Below the pieces are notes generated by a model. It was not told the origin of the DNA and did no database searches. It worked only from the letters and a program-made list of their open reading frames with translations. A DNA stretch of 14,901 nucleotides from DASYCK01 sp036500205. GTDB lineage: Bacteria > Myxococcota_A > Polyangia > Fen-1088. The stretch is from contig DASYCK010000283.1 of the NCBI GenBank assembly GCA_036500205.1, positions 1-14,901 on the forward strand, given 5' to 3'. The translations under genes and the position numbers were made by a program. Below are positions 6,154-13,352 of this stretch, one piece after another; positions within the stretch are counted from its first letter, which is position 1, and every line of letters starts with the position of its first letter.

Positions 6154-7101
6154 ATGCAGAAGACGGACGGCATCAGTCACCTGGTCGATGAAGGCATCAT
6201 CGACGCCGTCCATTCGCGCCTGATGAGCGGCAAGGAGGCGACCGTCTACGTCGTCGAGCGCGGCGGGCACATGGGCGCCGCCAAGGTGTACAAGGCGCCC
6301 GATGACCGCACCTTCAAGAAGGTGTCGAGCTACGTCGAAGGGCGCAATCAGACCCGCAACACGCGCGATCGGCGCGCCATGGTCAAGAAGACCAGCTACG
6401 GCAAGGGGCTGCTGGAGGAGGGGTGGCACGACATGGAGTTCCGCGCGCTGCGGGCCGCGTTCGACGCGGGCGTGCGGGTCCCCGAGCCCTACTTCCTGTA
6501 CGAGGACGTGCTGTTCATGGAGCTGGTGGTCGACGGAAACGGCGCGCCGGCGTCGCGGCTGGCCGACTTCACGTTCAGCGCCGAACAGGCGACGAACCTT
6601 CACCTCGAGATCTTCTGGCAGGTCAAAGGGCTGCTGGAGACGGGGCGCGTGCACGGCGATCTGTCGGCCTACAACGTGCTGATGGGGGCGGGCGGGCCGA
6701 CCATCATCGACCTGCCGCAGGTGGTCGATGTGGCGAAGAACAACAACGCGGGGCAGATCCTGCGGCGCGATCTGCGCAACGTCACGGAGCACCTGGCGCG
6801 CTTCGACGCCCGGCTGCTCCGCTTCGCCGACGCCGGGCAGGCCCTGTTTCAGCACTACGTGCGCGGCACCATGGGCGCGGTCACCGGGCCGGAGGAGAGC
6901 GCGCCGCAATCGCGGCGGGCCGGACGGCGCGGGCGCGACGCGGAGCGGGGACGGGCCGGGCGCGACAAGGGGCAGCGCGGTCCCGCACCCGCCCGTGGAC
7001 CGGGGGCAACGACGGCGCCGCCTCCCGCGAACGCCGAGCGGAACGGCGCCCCCCGGATCGGTCACCCGCGACGGGGCGGCCATCGGCCCGGCCCCCGCTG
7101 A
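6154..7101 (+). CDS. RIO1-family serine/threonine protein kinase
   Basis: A 315-residue atypical protein kinase. The ATP loop SGKEATVYVV (about residues 25-34) is followed by the lysine strand AAKVYK (Lys44). The RIO-specific stretch RNTRDRRAMVKKTSYGKGLLEEGWHDMEFRAL comes next, then the catalytic loop HGDLSAYN (Asp169, Asn174) and the metal-binding IIDLPQ (Asp186) in place of DFG. All catalytic residues are present. In eukaryotes and archaea RIO1 acts in small-subunit ribosome maturation; the bacterial role is unsettled. The kinase fold ends near residue 240, followed by about 70 Arg/Gly/Pro-rich residues, a basic and probably disordered tail that could bind RNA. ATG 6154 is preceded by GAGTGGGG; an in-frame GTG at 6148 adds only two residues. 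It is convergent with the DUF1345 gene, with only 9 bp between stops. Confidence 0.93.
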   Translation: MQKTDGISHLVDEGIIDAVHSRLMSGKEATVYVVERGGHMGAAKVYKAPDDRTFKKVSSYVEGRNQTRNTRDRRAMVKKTSYGKGLLEEGWHDMEFRALRAAFDAGVRVPEPYFLYEDVLFMELVVDGNGAPASRLADFTFSAEQATNLHLEIFWQVKGLLETGRVHGDLSAYNVLMGAGGPTIIDLPQVVDVAKNNNAGQILRRDLRNVTEHLARFDARLLRFADAGQALFQHYVRGTMGAVTGPEESAPQSRRAGRRGRDAERGRAGRDKGQRGPAPARGPGATTAPPPANAERNGAPRIGHPRRGGHRPGPR

Positions 7102-7110
7102 AGTCCCGGT

Positions 7111-7788
7111 TCAGCCCAGGATTCCCAGCAGCAGATTCAGCGACAGCGCGAAGATCACCGTGTTGTACGCGAAGGACAGCACCGCATGGCCGAGCACGGT
7201 GCGTCGGATCCGGGAGCTCGACACCCCGACGTCCGACACCTGAAAACACATTCCGATCGTGAACGCGAAGTAGGCAAAGTCGAAGTCCGACGGCTCGCCC
7301 TTGCCGAGAAACTCGAGGCCCCCCTGCCCGTCGGCGTCGTCACGATAGTAGAGATGCGCGTAGCGCAGGGTGAACCCCGTATGGGTCAACGTCCAGGCCG
7401 TCACCACCGCCACGAGACACAGCCCGATGAGGAGATCCCGCCGCGACGGCTCGATCTTCGAAGCGTGGCGCATCACCACCGCGCCCGCGAACAGGCCGAT
7501 CGCGCAGGCCACGAGGACCAGCACCCACACCGTCGTGCGCCCCGGATCGGTGGCGGCGGCGCGGCGGCTCGTCTCGCGCGCGTCGGTGCGCAGGATGATT
7601 CCCCAGACGACGATCAGCAGCGCCAGCGCCCCGGCGTCCCATCCGGCGAGGATCCGCGCCGCGGCGCTGTGCGCCGCCGGCCACAGCGCCGCCGTCGCCA
7701 CGCCCGCGCCGATGCTCACCAGCAGGCGAATGGGCGCCCGGTCCAGCTTGCGCCTCAACCGGTGGGGCTTCCGGGTCGTCTCGTTCAC
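7111..7788 (-). CDS. DUF1345 family integral membrane protein
   Basis: A 225-residue membrane protein with about five hydrophobic segments: roughly residues 21-40, 52-66, 87-106, 119-140 and 200-224. The DUF1345 hallmarks are plain: a basic N-terminus, TDPGR in the second loop, VVTAWTLTHTGFTLRYAHLYY, a short soluble segment ending in GEPSDFDFAYFAFTIGMCFQVSDV, and a C-terminal helix with LSFAYNTVIFALSLNLLLG. The family has no assigned biochemical function. Start GTG (7788) is preceded by GAGGAG 5 nt upstream, a strong ribosome site that decides it. It lies 65 bp downstream of the MutS-like gene on the same strand, so co-transcription is likely. A GATAAG stretch in the gap might allow an internal promoter. 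Confidence 0.9.
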   Translation of the reverse strand: MNETTRKPHRLRRKLDRAPIRLLVSIGAGVATAALWPAAHSAAARILAGWDAGALALLIVVWGIILRTDARETSRRAAATDPGRTTVWVLVLVACAIGLFAGAVVMRHASKIEPSRRDLLIGLCLVAVVTAWTLTHTGFTLRYAHLYYRDDADGQGGLEFLGKGEPSDFDFAYFAFTIGMCFQVSDVGVSSSRIRRTVLGHAVLSFAYNTVIFALSLNLLLGILG

Positions 7789-7853
7789 GTGGGCTCCTCG
7801 GCCGGCACCTTATCATCGGCGGTCATCGGCCGTCCTCGCCTCGCGGGCGCCTC

Positions 7854-9662
7854 TCACACCTCGAGCCCCACCGCGCGCATCAACGCCAGCGCGTTCGAAC
7901 GCTGCACGACGCCCGGTCGCAGCAGGTAATCGAAGCGCAAGGTGTCCCCTTCGAGCTGATCCTCGAAGTGCTGGTTGACGGCCTGCCCGGGCAGATCCGT
8001 CACGATCTCGGTCAGCGCCAGATCGTGCGTGCTGGCGATCCCGAGCGCGCCGCGCTCGACCAGCCCGCGCAGCACCGCCGCCGCGCCCAGGCGGCGGTCG
8101 GCCGAGTTCGTGCCCGACAGGATCTCGTCGACGAGGAACAGCAGCGGCGCCGGCCCGCCCGCCAGGGTGACCAGCTGGCGCAGCCGGCTCACCTCCGCGT
8201 AAAAACGCGACGTCCCCGCCAGCAAGGAATCCTGGATGCGCAGGGTGGCCCCCAGCACCAGCGGTGACAGCCGCAGCCGGCGGCCCCGCACCGGCGCCCC
8301 CGCCAGCGCCAGCACGGCGTTCACGCCCACGGTCCGCATCAGCGTGCTCTTGCCCGACATGTTGGAACCGCTGAGCAGGATGAGGCGCGGCCCCGCGGCG
8401 CCCCCCAGGGACACGTCGTTGGGAACGCACCGTTCGAGCAGCGGATGCGCCAGCTCCGTCGCCTCGAACAGCGGACCGGCGCTCGCTTCGACCAGCTCGG
8501 CGAACGGGCGTTCGGGGTGATCGTGGGCGTACGTGGCGAGCGACCCCAGCGCCTCCAGCTCGGACAGCGCCTGCATCCAGGCGGCGATGCGCGGCCCGCT
8601 GCGCCGCCGCCACGCCTCGATGGCGCAGGCGAGCTGAGGCCGCCACAGCAGCGCGTAGGCGACGGGCGCGAAGACGAGGTTCTTCTCCCACTCGAGCAGC
8701 CGCGCCAGCCGCCCCAGCCGCGCGATCTGGCGCGAGGCCGGCTTGCCATCGACGCTCAGGCGGTCATGCAGCGCGCGCGGCAGCGACGTGGTGAAGGGGG
8801 CGCCCGAGGAGAACTCGTCCTCGAACACGCGCACCAGCGCGGCCAGCAGCGCCAGATGCGCCTCGGGCCGCCCGATCGCGCCGGTCACCGCGGCGGCGCG
8901 CCTGCGCAGCAGGGACGACACGCCGATCACCAGCGCCGCGCAGCCTTCCGCGTACGGCGCCGCCAGGGCGCCCGCGATCCAGGCCGTTCCCACGACGGCC
9001 ATCAGCAGCGACAGCGCCAGCAGCCCCCCCCGCAGCCACCCGCCCGGCAACACCGAGGGCGCCTCCCCCCAGGCCGCCAGCTTCTCGGGATCGATGGCCG
9101 CGCGCACATCCTCGCCGGCCACCCACAGCGCCTCGCGCAGATCCAGCCGCCCGCGCAGCTCCTCGAGCGCCGCCTGACGGGCCCGCAGCGCGTCCGGCGC
9201 GGCCGGCACCAGCAGCCATCGCGCCAGGGTCGCCTCGCCGCCCGCCGTTCGCGCCGTGCAGAGCAGCTGAAACAGCGAGTGGGGCCCGAACAGATCCATG
9301 TCGCCCGCGAACGGATGCGCGGGATCGAGGAAGCGACCGCCGTCCTCCGCCCGCTGGTCGGCCCAGTTCCCGTCGAGCCGCGCCAGCGCCCGCTCATACA
9401 ACGTGACCGCGCGCCCGTTGCGTGTTCGCCGCGTGGTCAGTCGCTCGTGAAGCACCACCGCCGCCAGAAACAGCGCCCCTGGTATCAGCAGGACGGCACC
9501 CGTGACGGCGTGCCGGCCCAGGACCAGCCAGGCCAGCACCAGCGCCGCCACCGCCAGAATGCCGCGCGCCGTGCTCAAGGCCAGATCGAAGCGATCGAGC
9601 CGCGCCCCGGTCGCGCGGCGCGCCGCCAGACGCGTCTGGTAAACATGTCGCGGCTCCGTCAC
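7854..9662 (-). CDS. Membrane-anchored MutS-like ATPase
   Basis: A 602-residue protein with a C-terminal MutS ATPase domain: Walker A LLSGSNMSGKST (Lys438), Walker B LLFLVDEILSGTNSADRR (Asp512-Glu513), and STHDLALTEI after it. The middle is alpha-helical and resembles the MutS lever/clamp core. Two hydrophobic regions, about residues 29-68 and 212-255, are likely membrane hairpins. The N-terminal mismatch-recognition domain and its Phe-X-Glu motif are absent, so it is not canonical MutS and probably does not act in mismatch repair; the family is widespread and uncharacterised. Start choice is uncertain: GTG 9662 (MTEPRHVYQTRLAARR) fits my memory of homologous N-termini, while GTG 9683 adds seven residues and abuts the ABC promoter box. 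Neither has a ribosome site. It diverges from the ABC pair and precedes DUF1345. Confidence 0.9.
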   Translation of the reverse strand: MTEPRHVYQTRLAARRATGARLDRFDLALSTARGILAVAALVLAWLVLGRHAVTGAVLLIPGALFLAAVVLHERLTTRRTRNGRAVTLYERALARLDGNWADQRAEDGGRFLDPAHPFAGDMDLFGPHSLFQLLCTARTAGGEATLARWLLVPAAPDALRARQAALEELRGRLDLREALWVAGEDVRAAIDPEKLAAWGEAPSVLPGGWLRGGLLALSLLMAVVGTAWIAGALAAPYAEGCAALVIGVSSLLRRRAAAVTGAIGRPEAHLALLAALVRVFEDEFSSGAPFTTSLPRALHDRLSVDGKPASRQIARLGRLARLLEWEKNLVFAPVAYALLWRPQLACAIEAWRRRSGPRIAAWMQALSELEALGSLATYAHDHPERPFAELVEASAGPLFEATELAHPLLERCVPNDVSLGGAAGPRLILLSGSNMSGKSTLMRTVGVNAVLALAGAPVRGRRLRLSPLVLGATLRIQDSLLAGTSRFYAEVSRLRQLVTLAGGPAPLLFLVDEILSGTNSADRRLGAAAVLRGLVERGALGIASTHDLALTEIVTDLPGQAVNQHFEDQLEGDTLRFDYLLRPGVVQRSNALALMRAVGLEV

Positions 9663-9684
9663 GGCAGCATCATGGCACGGCACC

Positions 9685-9693
9685 GTCTAGACT
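9685..9693. promoter_or_regulatory. Shared divergent -10 region with GTCTAGAC palindrome
   Basis: The perfect 8-bp palindrome GTCTAGAC (9685-9692) gives TAGACT (9688-9693) on the plus strand, 10 nt before the ABC1 ATG, and TAGACG (9689-9684) on the minus strand. The minus start point would be near 9677, just upstream of the 9662 GTG of the MutS-like gene. Both starts lack an SD. No good -35 is seen on either strand. Confidence 0.35.
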
Positions 9694-9703
9694 CGGCTCC
9701 CGC

Positions 9704-11458
9704 ATGGCTCCCCTCCCCTCGTCGCGCAGACGGCTCCTCGGGTTCGTCGGGCCCTACCGCGCGCTGGCGATCTGGTCGCTGGTGCTGCTGGCGGCGCTGG
9801 TCTGCCTCGACCTCGCCATCCCCCGCCTGATCCAGCACCTCATCGATCACGGCATCGTCGCCCACGACCGGCGCGTGGTGCTGACGACGGCCCTGTTGAT
9901 GCTGGGGATCTCGGTGGTCAGCGTGTTCATCGCCATCGGCAACAACGTCTTCTCGGTGCGGGTGGGGGAAGGGGTGGCGCGCGACCTGCGCGAGGCGCTG
10001 TTCCTGAAGATCCAGAGCTACTCGTTCGGCAACCTCGACCGCCAGAAGACCGGCCGCCTGATGGTTCGCCTCACCAGCGACGTCGCCGCCATCAAGGCCT
10101 TCACGCAGATCTCGCTGCGCATCGGCACGCGGGCCCCCTTGATGATGGTGGGCAGCCTGATCCTCATGATCAGCACCAGCCGCGATCTGGCCCTCACCCT
10201 GCTCCCCCTGTTGCTGGTGACGTCCCTGCTGATCGTGTTCTTCGTCGCGAAGATGGAGCCGCTGTTCCGCAGGGTCCAGACCAAGCTGGACGCGCTGAAC
10301 AACGTGCTGCAGGAGAACATCGCCGGGGCCCGCCTGGTCAAGGCGCTGGTGCGCGCCGACTTCGAGAGCGCCCGCTTCGAGCAGGTCAACGACGAGATGA
10401 CCGAGCGATCGATCCAGGTCATGAAGTTCATGTCCTCGATGACGCCGGTCCTCACCATGTGCGTGAACGTCGGCCTGGTGATCGTCATCTGGTCGGGTGG
10501 CCTGCAGTCGATTCGCGGCCGGCTGTCCCCGGGCCAGATCGTCGCGTTCGTGAACTACCTGATCAGCACCATGACCCCGCTGGTGATGATGACGTTGCTG
10601 TCGAACACCTGGGCGGCGGGGCTGGCCTCGGCGCGCCGGCTCGACGAGATCCTCGACGCCGTGCCCGACGTGCGCGACGTCCCCGAGGCCACCGCGCTGC
10701 CCGCCACGGCGGAGGCCCGGGTGACCTTCGACGGCGTCTCCTTCACCTATCCCGGCGAGGGGAACGAGCCGGTGCTGACCGACCTGGCGCTGCAGGCCGA
10801 GCCGGGCCAGACCGTGGCCATCCTGGGCGCCACCGGGGCCGGCAAGTCGACGCTCGTCAACCTGATCCCGCGCTTCTACGACGTGACGTCGGGGCGGGTG
10901 TCGCTGGCGGGCAGCGACGTCCGTGCCTTGACGCAGGACTCGCTGCTGGCGGCGACCGGCGTGGTCCCGCAAGAGTCGATCCTGTTCTCCGGGACGGTTC
11001 GCGACAACATTCGTTACGGGAAGCCGGACGCCAGCGACGACGAGGTGGTGGCAGCGGCCCAGGCCGCGCAGGCCCACGAGTTCATCGCGCGGCTCCCCCA
11101 AGGCTACGACGCCCCCGTCGAGCAGCGCGGCGCCAACTTCTCGGGGGGGCAGAAGCAGCGCCTGGCCCTGGCCCGGGCGCTGTTGCTGCGCCCGCGGCTG
11201 CTGATCCTCGACGACGCCACCAGCGCCGTCGACGTCGAGACGGAGATCAAGATCCAGGACGCCCTGGCCGCCCGGCGACAGCAGCGAACGACGTTCGTGG
11301 TCGCCCAGCGCATCAGCACGGTCCTCAAGGCCGATCAGATCGTGGTCCTCGACAAGGGGCGCGTGGTCGCGCGCGGCACGCACCGCGAGCTGCTGGCGTC
11401 GAGCGCCGTGTACCAGGAGATCTACGAATCCCAGCTGGGCAACAAGGCGCCGGCATGA
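9704..11458 (+). CDS. ABC exporter half-transporter, degenerate-site subunit
   Basis: 584 residues: a six-helix transmembrane domain (about 1-320) and a nucleotide-binding domain. Walker A is GATGAGKST (375-383) and the signature FSGGQ (479-483). Walker B LLILDDATSAVD has Asp504 where ATP-hydrolysing subunits have Glu, and the switch region VVAQRIST has Gln535 in place of His. The same substitutions and the closing IYESQLGN occur in TM287, the degenerate subunit of the Thermotoga heterodimer TM287/288, so this is most likely the equivalent subunit of a drug or lipid exporter in the inner membrane. The gene overlaps the next one by ATGA, enforcing coupled synthesis. The start ATG has no ribosome site, but a TAGACT box lies 10 nt upstream, suggesting a leaderless mRNA. 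Substrate unknown. A shifted open frame (from 10459) reads through into the next gene and is not real. Confidence 0.95.
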   Translation: MAPLPSSRRRLLGFVGPYRALAIWSLVLLAALVCLDLAIPRLIQHLIDHGIVAHDRRVVLTTALLMLGISVVSVFIAIGNNVFSVRVGEGVARDLREALFLKIQSYSFGNLDRQKTGRLMVRLTSDVAAIKAFTQISLRIGTRAPLMMVGSLILMISTSRDLALTLLPLLLVTSLLIVFFVAKMEPLFRRVQTKLDALNNVLQENIAGARLVKALVRADFESARFEQVNDEMTERSIQVMKFMSSMTPVLTMCVNVGLVIVIWSGGLQSIRGRLSPGQIVAFVNYLISTMTPLVMMTLLSNTWAAGLASARRLDEILDAVPDVRDVPEATALPATAEARVTFDGVSFTYPGEGNEPVLTDLALQAEPGQTVAILGATGAGKSTLVNLIPRFYDVTSGRVSLAGSDVRALTQDSLLAATGVVPQESILFSGTVRDNIRYGKPDASDDEVVAAAQAAQAHEFIARLPQGYDAPVEQRGANFSGGQKQRLALARALLLRPRLLILDDATSAVDVETEIKIQDALAARRQQRTTFVVAQRISTVLKADQIVVLDKGRVVARGTHRELLASSAVYQEIYESQLGNKAPA

Positions 11459-13290
11459 CCGCGCAAGCCTCCCCCGGCGCGGGAACCGAGCGGGCGCGCG
11501 CCGCCATCCAGCAGCTGGGCCCGCGGCCGTTCGGCAGGATCGAGAAGCCGAAGGACGCGCGGGCCACCCTGCTGCGCCTGGCCTCCTATTTCAGGCCGTT
11601 CCGCCTGGCGCTCGCCGGCGTGGCCGGGTGCGTGGTGCTGTACACCCTCCTCAGCCTGGTCAATCCGTACCTGCTGGGCGTCGCGCTCGATCGCTTCGTG
11701 GCCCGGCGCGACCCGAATGGCCTGGGGCGCCTCGCCCTGCTGATGCTGGGGGCGGCGCTGCTCAACAACCTGGTCCAGGTGATCGCGAACCGGGTGATGG
11801 CCGGCATCTCGCAGCGGGCCTTGAAGGATGTCCGCCGCGAGCTGTTCGACCATCTGCAGGCCCTGCCCCTCTCCTTCTTCGATCAACGCCCCGCGGGCGA
11901 GCTGATGAGCCGCCTCACCAACGACATCGACGCCATCAACCAGGCGGTGGCCCAGAACGTCACCTCGCTGCTGGCCAGCGTGCTGTCGATGGCCGGCATC
12001 CTGGTGGCGATGTTCGTCCTCGATCGCTGGCTGGCGCTGGCATCGCTGGTGGTGGTCCCGCTGATGTTCTGGTTCACGCGCTTCGTGGCGGTGTACACGC
12101 GCCGGGGCTTCAAGGATCTGCAGAAGGCGCTGGGCGAGCTGAACGGCGTGATGGAGGAGGCGATCAGCGGCCAGAAGGTGGTCAAGCTGTTCCGCCGCAG
12201 CGACGCCGTGGTGGCGAGCTTTCGCAGCCGCAACGCCGAGGTGTACCGCGCCGGTGTCTACGCGAACACGTACGCGCTGCTGCTGATGCCGCTGACGTCG
12301 GTGCTGGGCAACCTGTTCGTCATCGTGCTGGCGGGGTTGGGGGGCTTCCTGGCCCTGGCCGGCCTGGTCAGCGTGGGCGTCATCGCCACGTTCATCAGCT
12401 ATGGACAGAGCTTCATCAACCCGCTCCGTCAGCTCTCCAACCTCTACAACACGATCCAGGCGGCGCTGGCCGGGGCCGAGCGGGTCTTCCAGATCCTCGA
12501 CGTCCCGCGCGAGCTCGACGACGCGCCCCAGGCCGCCGCCGTCGCCGCCGTCCGCGGCGACGTCCGCTTCGAACACGTGCGGTTCTCGTACGTCCCCGGC
12601 ACCCCCGTCATCAAGGACATGTCCTTCGAGGCGGAGCCGGGGCAGGTGGTGGCGCTGGTGGGACCGACCGGCGCCGGCAAGACCACCATCATCAACCTGC
12701 TCACCCGCTTCTACGAGCTCGACGGCGGCGCCATCGAGATCGACGGCGTCGACATCCGCGCGCTGCGCAAGGACGACCTGCGCCGCAAGCTGGGCCTGGT
12801 GCTGCAAGACACCTATCTGTTCGCGAACAGCGTGCTCGAGAACATCCGCTACGGGCGCCTCGACGCCACCGAAGACGACGTGATGCAGGCGGCGACGCTC
12901 GCCGACGCCGACCACTTCATCCGGCAGCTCCCCCAGGGGTACCGGACCGTCCTGTCCGAGCGGGGCGGGAACCTCAGCCAGGGGCAACGGCAGCTGCTCG
13001 CCATCGCCCGCACCCTGCTCGCCGATCCCGCGATCCTGATCCTCGACGAAGCGACCAGCAGCATCGACACGCGCACCGAGGCGCGCATCCAGCAGGCGCT
13101 GCTGCGCCTCATGAAGGGTCGCACCAGCTTCGTGATCGCCCACCGCCTCAGCACCATCCGCGATGCCCACCAGGTGCTGGTCATCGACGATGGTCGCATC
13201 ATCGAGCGGGGCACCCACGCGCAGCTGGTGGCCCAGCAAGGGTTCTACCGGCACCTCTACCTGAGCCAGTACAAGGGCGAGGCGACCTGA
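11455..13290 (+). CDS. ABC exporter half-transporter, catalytic subunit
   Basis: 611 residues. An N-terminal extension of about 45 residues (Ala/Arg/Pro-rich, then GRIEKPKDARATLLRLASYFRPF) precedes six transmembrane helices and a nucleotide-binding domain. Walker A is GPTGAGKTT (403-411), Walker B LILDEATSSID retains the catalytic Glu532, and the switch VIAHRLST retains His563. The signature is LSQGQ (507-511) instead of LSGGQ, as in TM288. It would therefore contribute the altered signature to the degenerate site and the working Walker motifs to the active site when paired with the upstream subunit. The ATG overlaps the preceding stop (ATGA), with AAGG 8 nt upstream. It ends 11 bp before a perfect hairpin. 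The partnership is strongly supported; the cargo (drug, lipid or peptide) cannot be read from sequence. Confidence 0.95.
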   Translation: MTAQASPGAGTERARAAIQQLGPRPFGRIEKPKDARATLLRLASYFRPFRLALAGVAGCVVLYTLLSLVNPYLLGVALDRFVARRDPNGLGRLALLMLGAALLNNLVQVIANRVMAGISQRALKDVRRELFDHLQALPLSFFDQRPAGELMSRLTNDIDAINQAVAQNVTSLLASVLSMAGILVAMFVLDRWLALASLVVVPLMFWFTRFVAVYTRRGFKDLQKALGELNGVMEEAISGQKVVKLFRRSDAVVASFRSRNAEVYRAGVYANTYALLLMPLTSVLGNLFVIVLAGLGGFLALAGLVSVGVIATFISYGQSFINPLRQLSNLYNTIQAALAGAERVFQILDVPRELDDAPQAAAVAAVRGDVRFEHVRFSYVPGTPVIKDMSFEAEPGQVVALVGPTGAGKTTIINLLTRFYELDGGAIEIDGVDIRALRKDDLRRKLGLVLQDTYLFANSVLENIRYGRLDATEDDVMQAATLADADHFIRQLPQGYRTVLSERGGNLSQGQRQLLAIARTLLADPAILILDEATSSIDTRTEARIQQALLRLMKGRTSFVIAHRLSTIRDAHQVLVIDDGRIIERGTHAQLVAQQGFYRHLYLSQYKGEAT

Positions 13291-13301
13291 CCAAAGAGTA
13301 A

Positions 13302-13333
13302 CGGCGGCTGACGAACCATCTCGTCAGCCGCCG
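13302..13333. terminator. Perfect bidirectional hairpin between ABC pair and vWA gene
   Basis: CGGCGGCTGACGA (13302-13314) pairs without mismatch with TCGTCAGCCGCCG (13321-13333) around the loop ACCATC. It sits 11 bp after the ABC2 stop and 19 bp before the stop of the convergent vWA gene. On the minus strand the stem is followed by TTACTCTTTGG, a weak U-tract; the plus side has none. It is likely to terminate, or shield the 3' ends of, both transcripts. Confidence 0.7.
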
Positions 13334-13352
13334 GCCGGAAAGTGATCTCCCG

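Noticed and set aside
7854..9662. Canonical mismatch-repair MutS
   Set aside because: The mismatch-recognition domain and Phe-X-Glu motif are absent, and membrane segments are present.
9659..11383. 574-codon open frame antisense to the first ABC gene
   Set aside because: Its product is rich in Arg, His, Gln, Asp and Gly with no domain. It mirrors the codon pattern of the real gene opposite, as expected in GC-rich DNA.
10459..11454. In-frame upstream extension of the second ABC gene, giving a 943-residue protein
   Set aside because: The extra 332 residues overlap the first ABC gene in another frame and are Arg/Gly/Pro-rich. The ATGA overlap start at 11455 gives a normal half-transporter.
11422..13254. 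610-codon open frame antisense to the second ABC gene
   Set aside because: Low-complexity His/Gln/Asp/Val composition, no recognisable fold and no start context; the opposite strand encodes an unmistakable ABC subunit.
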